Counted from the first letter of the stretch, positions 1-11,790 are shown. The stretch is DNA of 64,000 nucleotides from Panax quinquefolius (GCA_020205615.1 CM035171.1:26973741-27037740), one strand, 5' to 3'. A program made the numbers and translations. Notes: generated by a model from the sequence alone, not told the origin.

Positions 1-1192
1 GCTGAGAATTATTAAGCTGTCTGGAGTACCGAATAGCTTTGATTTTTTCTTCAAGCAATGATCGTTCGTGCAATGCAGCCACTGCAGCTGCTACTTGAGA
101 AACAAAAATTTCCCCATCATTGTGTTTATCCCTACTACTTCCAACTGGCTGTTCAGAAAACATTAAGGAATTTGTGGCAGAATTCAATATCAACAGCTTA
201 AAAATGTGACTAGCAAATAACTTCCCATTCATTTCACCATACAATATGGAGAGTTGAGTTCGAAACCACATCAGTACTTGACCTAAAACCGGACATTTCA
301 AACTAAATTCATGTATGCCTGTGTTAACTAAACCAGTAGCTTCACTAGTGATTGCTTTTAAACAAAGCCTAAGCAGCAAGAGTATATGATCCCTCACAGA
401 TACATCAATCACAACACCGTAACGAGGTGAATTAACAATTACCCATACTGAAATTACATCTATGAGCACTTTTCTACAAGTACTTGAATAGAGGCATAAA
501 ATGGCTCGATGAATGGTATGTGAATAAAGTGTAGGATAATCATTCCATGCTTCTGTTTCTCTCTTCATAGACCATATCTCCGAAGGAAGAAACCTAATTT
601 GACAATCAGTAAACCCCTTTTCAACCTCTCCTATAGAATTAATTAAAATCTCCGGAAGAGTGAGGAACTGGTTGGTAGTACTACTAGTTGTTTCCTTAGG
701 TGGAATAATAACAACAGCTGGGCAATCTTGGTAGAAGAAATCAGAGGTGGAAAGCAAGGAGATTGTATGGATGGATTGATTTTGATTTTGATTTTGATTT
801 TGATTTTGATTTAGGGGAGAGAGGCAAATAGGGGAAGGGGAAGAAGGGCATCGAAGGGAGTGACAAAAGAGGGATTCAGGTGGAATGCGGTGGTGGGGAT
901 TAAAGGGGCACTTGGCGGCGGCGGAGCTGACAGCGGGGAAAATAGAAGAGGCAGAGCGAATGGTGGCTTCGGAGAGGTGGATGAGGTTTTTGAGGGTCGA
1001 TAATTCAATAGGAAGATCAGGAGGATTTGGTGGTGGAGGGACAGAACTGGTTGCAGTGGAAGAGGGAGGGTGGTAATGGTGGTGGTGCGGAGAGTAGAAA
1101 TTAGGATTAGGGTTAGGGTTAGGGTTAGGGTTTGGGGTAGGAATTGTGAAAGAAGATGGATTTGGAAATGGAGGAGGAGGAAGAGGACTCAT
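1..1192 (-). CDS. U11-48K: U11/U12 snRNP 48 kDa-like protein, N-terminal part (runs off left edge)
   Basis: Reading the minus strand from the ATG at 1192-1190, the frame stays open for 397 codons to the window edge. Residues 1-60 are Pro/Asn/His-rich, including an (Asn-Pro)5 run and a His4 run. Residues 95-115 hold a CHHC zinc finger: Cys95, His101, His111 and Cys115 in C-x5-H-x9-H-x3-C spacing, starting CPFNPHHR. This finger is the signature of U11-48K (SNRNP48), which in known family members contacts the 5' splice site of U12-type introns inside the U11/U12 di-snRNP in the nucleus. An (Asn-Gln)5 run follows near residue 130. The rest is helical-looking and ends with an Ala-rich segment containing AALHERSLLEEK. 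The start is the first ATG after a non-coding AT-rich upstream region. The downstream part of the gene lies outside the window. Family call is from recalled motif and layout, not a database search. Confidence 0.8.
   Translation of the reverse strand, partial: MSPLPPPPFPNPSSFTIPTPNPNPNPNPNPNFYSPHHHHYHPPSSTATSSVPPPPNPPDLPIELSTLKNLIHLSEATIRSASSIFPAVSSAAAKCPFNPHHRIPPESLFCHSLRCPSSPSPICLSPLNQNQNQNQNQNQSIHTISLLSTSDFFYQDCPAVVIIPPKETTSSTTNQFLTLPEILINSIGEVEKGFTDCQIRFLPSEIWSMKRETEAWNDYPTLYSHTIHRAILCLYSSTCRKVLIDVISVWVIVNSPRYGVVIDVSVRDHILLLLRLCLKAITSEATGLVNTGIHEFSLKCPVLGQVLMWFRTQLSILYGEMNGKLFASHIFKLLILNSATNSLMFSEQPVGSSRDKHNDGEIFVSQVAAAVAALHERSLLEEKIKAIRYSRQLNNSQ
778..813. repeat. GATTTT hexanucleotide repeat inside the U11-48K-like exon
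   Basis: Six units of GATTTT (last one GATTTA). On the coding strand they read as alternating Asn-Gln codons, so unit-number changes would keep the frame. Confidence 0.9.
1101..1136. repeat. TTAGGG telomere-like hexamer run, coding (Asn-Pro)n
   Basis: Four TTAGGG units with flanking TTAGGA and TTTGGG variants lie within the first 35 codons of the U11-48K-like frame and read as Asn-Pro repeats. The unit is the 6-bp form, not the 7-bp TTTAGGG typical of most plant telomeres. The 5'-proximal AAACCCTAA string on the coding strand also matches the plant telo-box. Confidence 0.85.
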
Positions 1193-1849
1193 GGGGAAAT
1201 TTGAGTTAAGAAATCAAAGAAACCCTGCATATATTAAAATTAAATTGGGGGCGAGCGGCAGAGGCAGAGGCGGTGAGAGGCTAATCAAACCTATTCAAAA
1301 AGCAAAATCAACATCAATGACGAATAATAATATGTTGATTACTAAGCAAAACAAATAATAATATGTTGATTATTAGGATGTCTATCTTGTTCCAATTTAA
1401 AATTATCCGACTCTGGTTCGGTTTGACCTATTGGATTTATAATAAATAAAGGGTCCTTTACATAAGTATACAACAAATAGAAAGTAATTACAAGAAAAGT
1501 GCATCAACTAAATAATTACAAAAGAATGTAATTATTACAAAAATAATCTGATTCACATTAATAAGGAAACCTAAAATCGAGGATAACTAATAATTCAAAT
1601 TCAAATTCAAATCTTTATCTCTACAACAATTTCAAATCCATAATTCAAAATTCAAATCAAAATGAGAAAATTAAAAAAAAATATGAAGGAGTTATTGTAC
1701 ATCCTCCTCCTCCCCAGCCTCCTGCCCGCCACTTAGCTATATCGTCAGCCATCGTCGTCATTGTTGCCGCATTATATCGTATATTGCCACCGGGCACGGA
1801 GTTGCTTATTACGAATTTTTTGACGATTTGATTACCAACAAAAATTAAA
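1193..1849. other. Upstream region of the U11-48K-like gene, no gene seen
   Basis: AT-rich non-coding sequence that should contain the 5' UTR and promoter of the minus-strand gene. A TTAATATATG string near 1225-1235 (minus strand) is a weak TATA candidate. Short AAATTC repeats occur around 1594-1650. No reading frame here has support. Confidence 0.5.
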
Positions 1850-2060
1850 ATGTTTACCTTTATCTGAAGTTTGGCTACCAACCGCATCATATTTAAAATA
1901 AAATGGTAATCAAATAAAATTGAATTAGTTACTTTATCGAAAAGTTTGGTAACCAACTGTATGAAGTTTGATTTACCAACCGCATCACATTCAAAATAAA
2001 TAGGTAATCAAATAAAATTGAATTGGTTACCTTATCTAATGTTTGGCTACCAACTACATT
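1850..2060. repeat. Imperfect tandem repeat, unit about 85-100 bp
   Basis: GTTTGGCTACCAAC occurs at about 1869 and again at about 2041, with the related AAGTTTGGTAACCAAC at about 1942. The block GGTAATCAAATAAAATTGAATT occurs at about 1905 and 2005. Together they indicate a diverged tandem duplication with a partial third unit. Confidence 0.65.
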
Positions 2061-2104
2061 TATTAGGTTACTACGTATATGATTGATTTGATTCTGGGGT
2101 GGAG

Positions 2105-2470
2105 GTGGAGAATGAACCCAGGTGAAAATGGGCGACGGAGGGAGGAGAAGGGGCGGGGAGGAGGGGAGAAAGGGGCGGATGGAAGGGAGGCGGGGAGGCG
2201 GTGGCGGGAGGAGGAGGGAGGCGGGAGAAGGGGAGGCGGGGAGGAGGAGGGGGGGAGGAGGAGGAGGCGGGAGTGGCGGGAGGAGGTGGTGGCGGGTAGG
2301 CGGGAGGAGGGGGAGGCGGAGGCGGAGGGGTGGGACAGGAGGAGGAGGAGGAGGAGGAGGAGGAGGAGGAGGAGGCGGAGGTGGAGGGAGGATAAGAAGA
2401 AGGGAAACAGAAATGGAGTGGGAGAAAATCGTGGGAGAGATGGGGAGAAAATTGTGGGAGAGATGGTAAT
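2105..2470. repeat. G/A-rich microsatellite tract (GGA/GAG core)
   Basis: About 365 bp of almost pure purine on the plus strand, with an uninterrupted GGA run near 2337-2375 and degenerate GGCGG/GGAGG units around it. It produces long overlapping Gly/Arg and Pro/Leu frames on both strands that are composition artefacts. Confidence 0.9.
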
Positions 2471-2678
2471 TGTGTGCATAATTAAAGGGATAAGATTGCA
2501 CCTTTTTTTGTAATTAAAAATTGCATATCACTCTTTTTGTAATTATTTTGTTTGTACTCTTTTTATGTAATTATTTTTAAAAATGTAATAGAATATGTAA
2601 TTGTCCCATAAATAAATTTGTTTAAGCTCGGCCCAAATAAAATGACGAACTTTATACATTTTTTTATCAAGCTCATAT

Positions 2679-2864
2679 TAAAATATAGGGAAGTGATATT
2701 TTAGTTTTTTTTTTTGCTTTTTGACATCATTCCTTTTTTTGGGGGGTTAAAAAATGAGTTTCAAAATATAAAATTGATATTTTCACAATTTTTTTTGATA
2801 ATTTCACATGTGGAGTCCATTTTTAGTGAACCCCACAAACAGAAATATCACTTCTCTAAAATAT
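2679..2864. mobile_element. MITE-like element, 170 bp, with 8-bp direct repeats
   Basis: The core 2687-2856 has terminal inverted repeats: AGGGAAGTGATATTT at the left end and AAATATCACTTCTC at the right, a perfect 12-bp match GAAGTGATATTT plus extension. It is flanked on both sides by TAAAATAT (2679-2686 and 2857-2864). The interior is AT-rich and non-coding. An 8-bp duplication with an AGGG-type end suggests a non-autonomous hAT-like element, but the superfamily is inferred. Confidence 0.6.
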
Positions 2865-4329
2865 AATATAATATTATTAAAATTGACATTTAAAACAAGA
2901 AAAATATAATTTGAATCAACTTAAAATGTTTCGTATGTCATTCTTTATTTTAACTAAATTGATGTTTAAATTAATATTAGTGAATTATTTTATAATCTAT
3001 TATTTTTAATATTTTATCTTAATCTTTTTCTATATAATTGCTATATATTTATTCTGAGACTAATAGAAGTGATCACTTCATAGAAAACGTGGCACTTAAT
3101 TTTTAGTTAAACATATTATATATTAATATAAATTGGGATATAAATATGTAATGATTACTATACTTGGTCTATGCATTTTATATGTTTTTAACACTATATT
3201 TCGATTTCGGCTTTATAATGGGTAGAACGATCTATTGATCAAACTCGGCCCCAATTTTACTTTGTGCTTGAATTTTTATCCAAACTCAACTAGACTTACC
3301 CTCAAAATTGAACAAGCTTTTAGCGGGCTAAACAATCGGGTTTCGAATTTGACTGATCCAATTGACAATCCTAATTGTGGGAGGGACTCTTTATCCAGAT
3401 AGGCGTTAAACTTTATCTTAATTACTTATTAATGTCAAGATTTGTCAATAAGTACATGCTGAACAAGATTTAACAATTGAGGTATTTTAGTGCTGGAAAA
3501 TAATAACAATGTGTGTACCTGTGAACCAAAGTAGTCTTGTATTTATAGTGATCACACATTCACATGCACTTTCTCGTATGGAAATAGTATTCCAAATTAG
3601 ATCAAATTCCTTAATGGAATCAAACTGAATCTCCGTAAAAGAAGGAAGTCGGATTCTATATTGACACTTTCCTTAGGAGTTAGAAATCAAATATAATTAG
3701 GAACTTAGATTCCTTAAAGTTTTTTAACTGCCCAAACAGGTTTCTACATGGGGAAACTTCCTCCACATGGATTATGACCCATCGAATCATTCAAATCCAA
3801 ATAATCATACCCCAACATTGCCCTCAGTCTTACATTATAATGGGATATTTAATGGAAGAGTTCCCTATCAAATGCCCAATAATTACGGAATAAATAGGAA
3901 TATGGGAAGCCCAAAATCAAACACCTCGGCAACGTACCCAACACTTGTTACTGGGCCCCTACATCACCCCCACGTTCATCATCATTTAAGCCCAATTAAT
4001 GTGTCGTATTTAGGTAACCGAGATAAGCTAAAAAGTCGGTTATTTCAAAGCCTTTTCCCCCAAAAAACAACTGCCACTTTTTAGATCTTATTTTTCAAAA
4101 ACAATTAAAAACCCTCTGCAACCTTTTCATTGTCTCTGCAATTCCTTACATCCGGCAAAATTATCACCAATTCTCCCATGGTTGCTCCAAACATTCCAAG
4201 TTTTGATGTCCCAATCACCACTACTGAAAACACCACAAACATCTGTATGGTCGCTTCCATTCCCACAACTGTCGCAATTTCATCCACCACGGGCACTGCC
4301 ATTACCACTAATTTCACCATAATTACTAC
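2865..4329. other. Gene-poor AT-rich intergenic sequence
   Basis: No recognisable gene. There is a perfect 14-bp palindrome GAAGTGATCACTTC at 3066-3079. Two short open frames (3767-4084 plus, 4105-4320 minus) have no recognisable domain and Asn/His/Thr-rich or Val-rich composition. The segment ends where LTR A begins. Confidence 0.5.
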
Positions 4330-5670
4330 TGTAAGACCCCATCTGTTTAATAAATAAAATATAATTTCCTCTATTCATTATCTTGAAATAATAAGGTGTT
4401 AATTTTATATAATACTTTGATTATGGGTGAAATGTGCAAATTTTGTAAAATAAGCAAGTGGTTATAAAATATTCATTATTTTCAGAAAATATTCATTTGG
4501 TCGTGGAATATTCTTGTTGTCGGGGAATATTCGTACGACGGCGAAGCCATTTGTGGACTCCATAACGGAAAACAGTCAGATGAAAAAAATAACAAGTTTA
4601 AGTTTTTACAAATAACGGTGTAGTTATTACCGTTAACACTATTTGAATACCTGGTGGTTAAAATACGATGTCTGGCGTGGTTGCACGAAGATTACCAGGT
4701 ATTACATGATTATTTTTAATTATTGATTCTTATGTAAGAAGGCACTACTCAATAATTATTACAGTAATTACTGTTCAATATTTTATTTTATTGATTCAAT
4801 AATTGCTACGTTGATATTTTATATTATTGTTGTTTCAATAATTGTCACTGCACAGTATTTTTCATTATCAGATCAATAATTCATATTATTTGAATAATAT
4901 TATTAGATAGCATTAATGGCAATGTCTAAGGAAGTTCTGTCTAGGAAAGAGGTTTGGTCACCTAATTGCACGTTAGTAAGGAGAAATCCTTATCGGAAGG
5001 TCCCCTTCTTTCCTGGGAACGACCTGGTTGTCATAATTGTGATTCTGTAATATTATTTGTGAATAATTAATTATTGATTTATATGATAAGGAAATATTTA
5101 TTTTATGTGGATATAAATGAAGAAATTAATGTTGAGGTATTTTATCAGTATTTTGTCAGAATGGAGGTATTAAAAATCGTCCGTATGTGGATTTCAATTA
5201 TTTTTCGTTTGGAATTTGGAAAAACTTAAATCTAAAAAGTTGTAAAGAATTTAATTTCCTATGGAATGGACATAAAATTCGTATTTTCTGATAAAAGGGT
5301 AATTTATTATGAATTATTAAAGTTTCAGAAATAAATATTTTTATTAAAACATGGTGGGCCCCCACTTTTAGTTGGTGAAAAATGTGTTGAAATTTTATTT
5401 CAAAATTGATGGGCGTGAATAGTAGCAGGTAAAGCCATCAGGTAGCAGGTTAGTCTGCTCTGGTGTTCTAAGCATTTTTCTATAAATAGGGTGCTTAGTT
5501 AGAATTGAAAATCGCACCAGAATCATAAGATTTCTCTCTCTATATTATCGAGCGTATTTTGTGAGTATTTAGATACTTTGTGAGTTGTTATTCAGTTCAA
5601 GTTTCCTTCAGCCTTATACCTGATATTTCAGCCGGAATTACTGTTCTTTTGAGGTAAGGGATGTTATTTT
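4330..5670 (+). mobile_element. LTR A, left part (Ty3/gypsy LTR split by the array at 5671)
   Basis: Begins TGTAAGACCCC, the LTR start seen throughout the window, and runs through GAATATTC palindromes, the AGGAGAAATCCTTATC block and a TATAAATAGG box at 5481 to GGATGTTATTTT. The LTR resumes at 34788 after the compound insertion; ATTTT is present on both sides (5666-5670 and 34788-34792). Sequence is closest to the LTR of element M, in the opposite orientation. Confidence 0.85.
5481..5490 (+). promoter_or_regulatory. TATA box of LTR A
   Basis: TATAAATAGG followed by the conserved TTAGAATTGAAAATC leader found after every plus-strand TATA box of this family. Confidence 0.65.
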
Positions 5671-6851
5671 TGTAAAACCCCGAATTTTATGAAATAAAAG
5701 TTTTCAATTTTCCTATTTAGTAAATGGTTAAATTGATAAAAAAGTTAAAGTTAAGGGTGATATATATAAAATTTTGCAAAATAAGCAAGTGGTTATAAAA
5801 TATTCATTGTTGTCGGGGAATATTCGTTTGGTGCGTGGAATATTCTTGTTGTTAGGGAATATTAATTTGCGGCCAGCCTAGACCATTTAGGGCCCCATAA
5901 TGAATAAATCTGTCGGATGAAGAAAACGACAAGTTTTGAGTTTTTATAAATAACGGCGTAGTTATTCTGAATTAACATTTGTTGGAATACCCGGTGGTTA
6001 AAATATAGTAATACTGGCGTGGATGCGGTATTTTTGAATTATTGATTCTTACGTGAAGGCACTTTACTCAATAATTGTTACACGATAATTCTTTATTCAA
6101 TATTTTATTTTATTGGTTCAATAATTGCTGCGTTGATATTTTATATTATTGTTGTTTCATAATTGTCATTGCGACAAAGATCTCCATTATCGGATCAATA
6201 ATTCATATTATTTGAATAATATTATTAGATAACATTATTGGCAATGTCTAGAAAGTTACATCAAGGAGAGGTTTGGTCACCTAATTGCGCGCAAGATGAG
6301 GAGAAATCCTTATCGGAAAGCCCCTCTTTCCCAGGAACTCCACATTTGTCATTATTGTGATTACATAATATTATTTGTGAATAATTAATTATTGATTTAT
6401 ATGATAATGAAATATTTATTTGATGTGGATATAAATGATGGATTTATTTATGTGGTTATAAATGAAGGAATTAATGTTGAGGTATTTTATCGATATTTTG
6501 CCGGATTGGAGGTATTAAAAGATCAAATCGATTGTTCTTACGAATTTATTGTGTGAGTTATAATTTTTAATCGTAGTTGGATCGTTGTGATTTTTGGATA
6601 TGTTATACATATATAAGTTGAGTATATGTTCACAAATTTTGAACCGTTAAAAATGAACGAATGATTTGTTATGAATTTTAAGAGGTGGCGGATTCGGAAA
6701 TTAGGTTTATAAATGATTTTGGTGGAAAATTCTAGAAATGGGTGGGCCCCACTTTTGGTTGTTGGGGAAGATGGTGATTTTGGTGGGTGGAATAGGAGGC
6801 GGTAAAAGCCATCGGTAACAGTCAAGTCTGCTTGACGTGCTAACATTTTCT

Positions 6852-6860
6852 TATAAATAG
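6852..6860 (+). promoter_or_regulatory. TATA box of LTR B
   Basis: TATAAATAG, then GAGGGCTAAGTTAGAATTG, placed about 1.18 kb into the LTR. More than 2 kb of LTR lies downstream, so the transcribed R/U5 part would be unusually long. Confidence 0.7.
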
Positions 6861-7792
6861 AGGGCTAAGTTAGAATTGAAAATCACACCAGAATTCATAA
6901 GTTTTCTCTCTTTTTCTCTCTAGATTATCGAGTGTATTTTGTGAGTATTTAGATACTTGGTGAGTTGTTATTCATCAGTGCAAGTTTCCTTCAGCGTCAT
7001 ATCCGATATCCAGTCAAAAGTGTTGCTATTTTGAGGTAAGGGATATTAAGGGATGTTATATTCTTCATAATGATGTTATTCTTTCAATATCATTATCTTT
7101 GACATATTGGTATGGATCTTATTGTGAAATTTCTACCTTTTGATTTGGGGTTACTATTCACGATACGGCCTTTATTCACGTATACTTGCCTTATTCATGT
7201 ATATATAAGACTATTTACGATATGACATTAGCTACGATATACGGTTACGTATTTAAATCTGAGTATTTATTCATGAGTTACTATTCACGAGTTACTATTC
7301 ATGAGTTACTATTCACGAGTTACTATTCACGGGTAATATTCACGACAAAAATTGGTTTCTTTTTCTGACCAAATTATCGTTGATTTATGAATCTTACTCT
7401 TGAGATTAAATCTATATGTTGATTATATTGTTTTTTATTATCATATATAATATTTTTATAACCCTAACGATGATATTTCTCTTTAACTTGAGTGTAAAGA
7501 TGGGTAGATTTTTGGTATGATCATGACTATGGGTTCTCTTTGGCCAGTAGTGCAAAGTTGAATTGTTGTCTGGTATGATCATGACCATTGAATTTATAAT
7601 TGAATATCTTTAGCTTAAGTGCAAAGGTGAAATGATCAACATGGTTATAATTGTTTATATAAATTCTGAAATGATTATATATTTCTTTGAGATATTAATA
7701 TATTTGACCTGTAGTGAAAATATGAACTGTTGAGGAATATCTTTGGCCTGTAGTGCAAAGATGAATTGTTGATGAATATCTTTGGCCCGTAG

Positions 7793-10372
7793 TGTGACGC
7801 CCCCAAAATTAGGTATACATCACCCATCTTGAGTTGCCAGATATATGGTACAGAATTCAAATACAACTTAATAATACAACTGTCGTGTACAATACGACAA
7901 AACATAAACTGTGAGTTTGAATACAAATATTGTCTACTAGAGATTATACAAACTCAAAAGGAGTCCTCATTACAATTATTATCACACTATTTCACATGAA
8001 TAGTGAGGACTACTAATGCACCATCTAGGACCATCACTCTGTTCCCCATTAGTCCCATTTACGTTCTCATTTCACGAAGAGAACAAAGAAAGAAAGGTGA
8101 GCTCAACTAGCCCAAAAAAAAATATTATGACTAAGATAATGTAGAATAATTTATCGTTAGCCTTCAATGTTGTTAAACCGATAAAATATAAAAACTATCA
8201 AGTTTAATTGCAAATTTAACAAGCAATCCATTAGAAGAGTCAAGTAGGAATAAAATCTACTATCTTCTATGATTTAAAAGGTTTTTCATCACTTTTATCA
8301 CTGGGACTTAGCTTAATAAATAATCCACATCTTCGAATCACCCCCACTACTGACCAGGATATTCTTTAGTATCGTTACGACCACGAATTATCCATGCACT
8401 ACTGACTTAAGATAATCATGTTTTCATCAACTATTCCCGATCATGCCATAAAATAATTCATCTTTGACTACTACCAAAGAGAATCCATAGCCATAATCAT
8501 ACCAAAAACCGTCCATCAATGCACTACGGGCCAATGAGGACTTTTTCCACATCATTTATAACATTACGGTCATGATTACACCAATAATCCTCAGTCATAA
8601 TCATACCAAGTCCATCTATGCACTACGAGCCACGTATGACTTTCAACAAAATATAAAATGAGGATGATGACAATGATATAAGAATTCAATAAAACAAGTT
8701 CAAGAATTAATTTATCCAGAACCGATAACGCTCAAATTGTCAACATGATACTTTGCTTTGTAGAGTAAAATTCAAGAATGCTCGGAAGAATATTTCCATG
8801 AAAAGATCTTTGGATGAAGCGCAAATATCAAAGATATTCCACTAATTTCATGGGTATAGAAGTCAAAGTTTTAACCAATTGAGTATAATAAAGAATGGAA
8901 TAACAAAAGAAATCACCATGCATGCGATAGGCGCATAGCCAAGCGTGTTAATCTAACAATGTAATAATAAATAATAACCAGTCCCACGTAAAACGCATGA
9001 CGCAAGATATTCAAATGAATAATAAAGAATGAAATCAATCCCACAGAAACTCACGAATGTGATATTCCAATGTAATAATAATAAATAATGGAACCAGTCC
9101 GACGTAAACGCATGCATGTAATATTCCTACGAATAATAAATAATGAAATAACGAAGAATTTCACCAAGTATAGGTAGCACACAGATACAAAGAGTTATTC
9201 CAATGTAATAATAAATAATGGAATAACGTAAGTTCTCTTCATGAATACAAACGAAATAATACCCTTTACCGTAAAAGAAACCCAATATAAGAGTAGGAAG
9301 TAGCGATAATTTTTATGTAGGTTCTCTTATAATTCTCTCTCTAGAGTTTCAGTGAATTCGTAAGAAATAATGAAGGAATGAGCTTCTATTTATAGAAAAA
9401 TGGAATGAATAGTAACTAATTCATGAACGGTCCAGATTGATTTACTTTTAAACGGACGATCCAGATTGGTTTACTATTAAAACTTAAAACAACGGTCCAT
9501 ACTGATTTACTATTAAAACTTTAAACCAGCGATCCATATTGATTTACTATTATAACTCCACCAATGGTCCATATTGATTCACTAATATAACTTCAACCAA
9601 CGATTCAAAAAATTAAAGACATCTCCTCATGGAATAATATTGTACTCAAATACCCGAATGCACAATACTAGAGTGAATAATAATTGGGTGAATAGTAACT
9701 CATGAATAGTAACTCATAAATAGTAACTCATGAATAGTAACTCGTGAATAGTAATTAAGTGAATAGTAACTCATGAATAAGAACTTCGTGAATAATAACT
9801 TCGTGAATAGTAACTCATGAATATTAACTCCTAAATAAGAACTCGTGAATAGTACTCACGACGAAAAGTGTCTCGAATACCCAATTGAACAATATATCAT
9901 ATTATGCGGATGATCTCATGTAACAATAATTGAATCAATAATATGAGAGATATGATGCAGCAATTACTGTAGCAATAATTGAGTATAGCTAAGTGACTTC
10001 TCACGTAAGCATCAATAATCAATACTGTGTCTACTTTGTAACGACTCACAGTATTAATGTACTTTTACTACCGGGTAGTTCAACAGTTTAAACGGTAACA
10101 CCTCCGCCGTTATTCTCATAAAGTATTTTTGTCATTTTCTCAATCCGATAATAATTCTGTTGTGGGGTCCACCAATGATTGTGTCGTTGTACGAATATTC
10201 CCTGTTAAAACGAATATTTCCCGACCAATAGAATATTATATAACAACTTGCGTACTTTGAAAAATTTATAAATATTACCCACAGCTATAACATTACATCA
10301 AATCAACACCATAATAAAAAAAAATTATTTCGAGAAAATTAAATCTTTATTCATAAAATCTGGGGTCTCACA
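7793..10372 (-). repeat. Element C 3' LTR
   Basis: Minus-strand LTR reading TGTGAGACCCCAG...GGGGGCGTCACA. It contains CTATAAATAG (9386-9395), GAATATTC palindromes near 10195, and a run of GTGAATAGTAACTC units near 9680-9860 (the antisense of the minisatellite in the B-type LTRs). Confidence 0.9.
9386..9395 (-). promoter_or_regulatory. TATA box in C 3' LTR
   Basis: CTATAAATAG on the minus strand followed by AAGCTCATTCCTTC; the same element is at 14687-14696 in the partner LTR. Confidence 0.6.
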
Positions 10373-10386
10373 ATCTCCTCTCCTTA
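10373..10386 (-). other. Polypurine tract of element C
   Basis: On the minus strand, AAGGAGAGGAGAT abuts the 3' LTR start TGTGAGACC; this is the plus-strand priming site. Confidence 0.75.
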
Positions 10387-10677
10387 TGGAATTTCGCCCT
10401 CGAAATTTACGTACGTACCTGGTATGCCGAATAGGTGAGGATACCTTGACTTCACTTCAAATTCTAACTCTTGAGGTATAACCTTTGAGCGTCGAATATG
10501 ATCATTCTTATCAAAGATTTTAACACGTATCTCCTCATACGTTAAATCTTCTGCTATCTCGTCCGGTTCTAAATTAATAATGTGGTTCGAGTCGTCTACA
10601 TATTTACGTAACATCGATACGTTAAAAACGTTATGAACACGCGACATACTTGGCGGTAAAACGAGTCTATAGGTCAC
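10384..10677 (-). pseudogene. Integrase C-terminal fragment of element C with shortened chromodomain
   Basis: A 97-residue fragment. It starts in the integrase C-terminal domain ([20 protein letters not shown]) and runs to the element end (NFEGEIP then stop, next to the PPT). Compared with M and N, the 15 residues between KVIPQ and the ELE..VKSRYP segment are absent in frame. The lost piece contains the VLWRNH and EEMTW motifs that form the heart of the chromodomain. The apparent start Met is only the first in-frame start; upstream the frame is broken. Confidence 0.85.
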
Positions 10678-11790
10678 AGTTCCTACTTGATCAAGGATTT
10701 CAAATGGGCCAATAAAATCGAGGGTTGAGATTTCCTCTCTTCATCGATTCTTGCTTCTAGAATAACGCCCCCTTGAACCTTTTCTTCAAATTCATAAGAT
10801 TCGGGTGTGTAGCTTGAGCGGCTTTAACTTTATCGATTAAAGTCGATTCTACTCGTATATTCGTTATCTTCACGTGGGTTCATATATTCGCACTTGTAAC
10901 CGCATATGATCTTCTACTCAACGCGTCAGCTACCACGTTTGCTTTTCCACAATGGTATTGAATGATATGATCGTAATCTTCAACAGCTTGAGCCAACGTC
11001 TTTAGCACATTACACGTTCGTTTTAGGTGAAGAAAATATTTGAGGGTTTTAGAAATGGGTTTTGTACTAGGGTTAATACAAAATTCGATTTCACGCTCTA
11101 GGGGTAGGCTAAGAAGTCTTCAAGAATACGTCAGGAAATTTATTAACAATAGAAATATCATTAAAAACTGTGACTCTCATCCAAGACTTGGATAGCACGT
11201 CACATTGATACCTATCAACTTGTCACCGTCATTCACGACGTTGCCTACAGAAAGTTTGGCTTCGGTGCATTCCACACAAGAAAGTCAACAATGAAAGGAT
11301 CGGGGCTCTTTATTTATGGCTTGATATGACAATGATTGACTTTAGTGGTTTGGTTACTTTGAATTCGCATAATAGGTTGGTTAGGAGTATGAAAGCTAAC
11401 AACCTTACATAAAGCATGATGAGTAGTTAACCAATCGTTTCCAAAAATCACATCAAAGGCAAGTATTTTCAAAGAGATAAGATCGACAGGTAATGTGAAA
11501 GTGTTGATTTGAACAAGATTTATAAATAGTAGAGGTAACGAAGGTTTCTCCCAACTGAGTTTAAACAGATATATCCAAGTCTAACTTCTCCAAAGTTAAC
11601 TTCAAACATTGAACACAACTAGGTGAAATAAAAGAGTGAGTAGAACTGGTATCTAACACGGTATAGACTTCGCAAGAGTTTATGACTAACATACCCGTGA
11701 TAATTTTATTCAGGTTCCTCGTCACGAAAAAAAAACGCTCTCTCTTAAACTACTGGCTTTGGCTTGTCTGGGACATCCTTTGGTGCCTCC
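10678..11790 (-). pseudogene. Collapsed pol of element C (integrase N-part, protease traces)
   Basis: Remnants align by eye to scattered parts of pol in M and N. Near 10730 integrase C-domain sequence jumps straight to the region before the H2C2 domain, removing about 965 bp relative to N. Near 11045 the RNase H region (AAATATTTGAGG) jumps to the protease/RT linker (GGTTTTAGAAATGGG), removing about 1.05 kb. Protease remnants lie at 11400-11700. No intact enzyme remains. Confidence 0.75.

Noticed and set aside
1101..1136. True telomere or chromosome end
   Set aside because: Only four exact hexamers, inside an open coding frame, with ordinary sequence on both sides.
1929..2513. Long overlapping Pro/Leu-rich and Gly/Arg-rich open frames on both strands
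   Set aside because: They are produced by the purine microsatellite; no domain, and all frames are open for compositional reasons.
3767..4084. 105-codon plus-strand frame starting MDYDPSNHS
   Set aside because: Asn/His/Pro-rich, no recognisable domain, no homologous copy in the window; left as intergenic.
4105..4357. Overlapping short frames on both strands just before LTR A
   Set aside because: Val- or Thr-rich with no domain; the plus frame simply runs into the LTR. A disrupted host exon is possible but not supportable.
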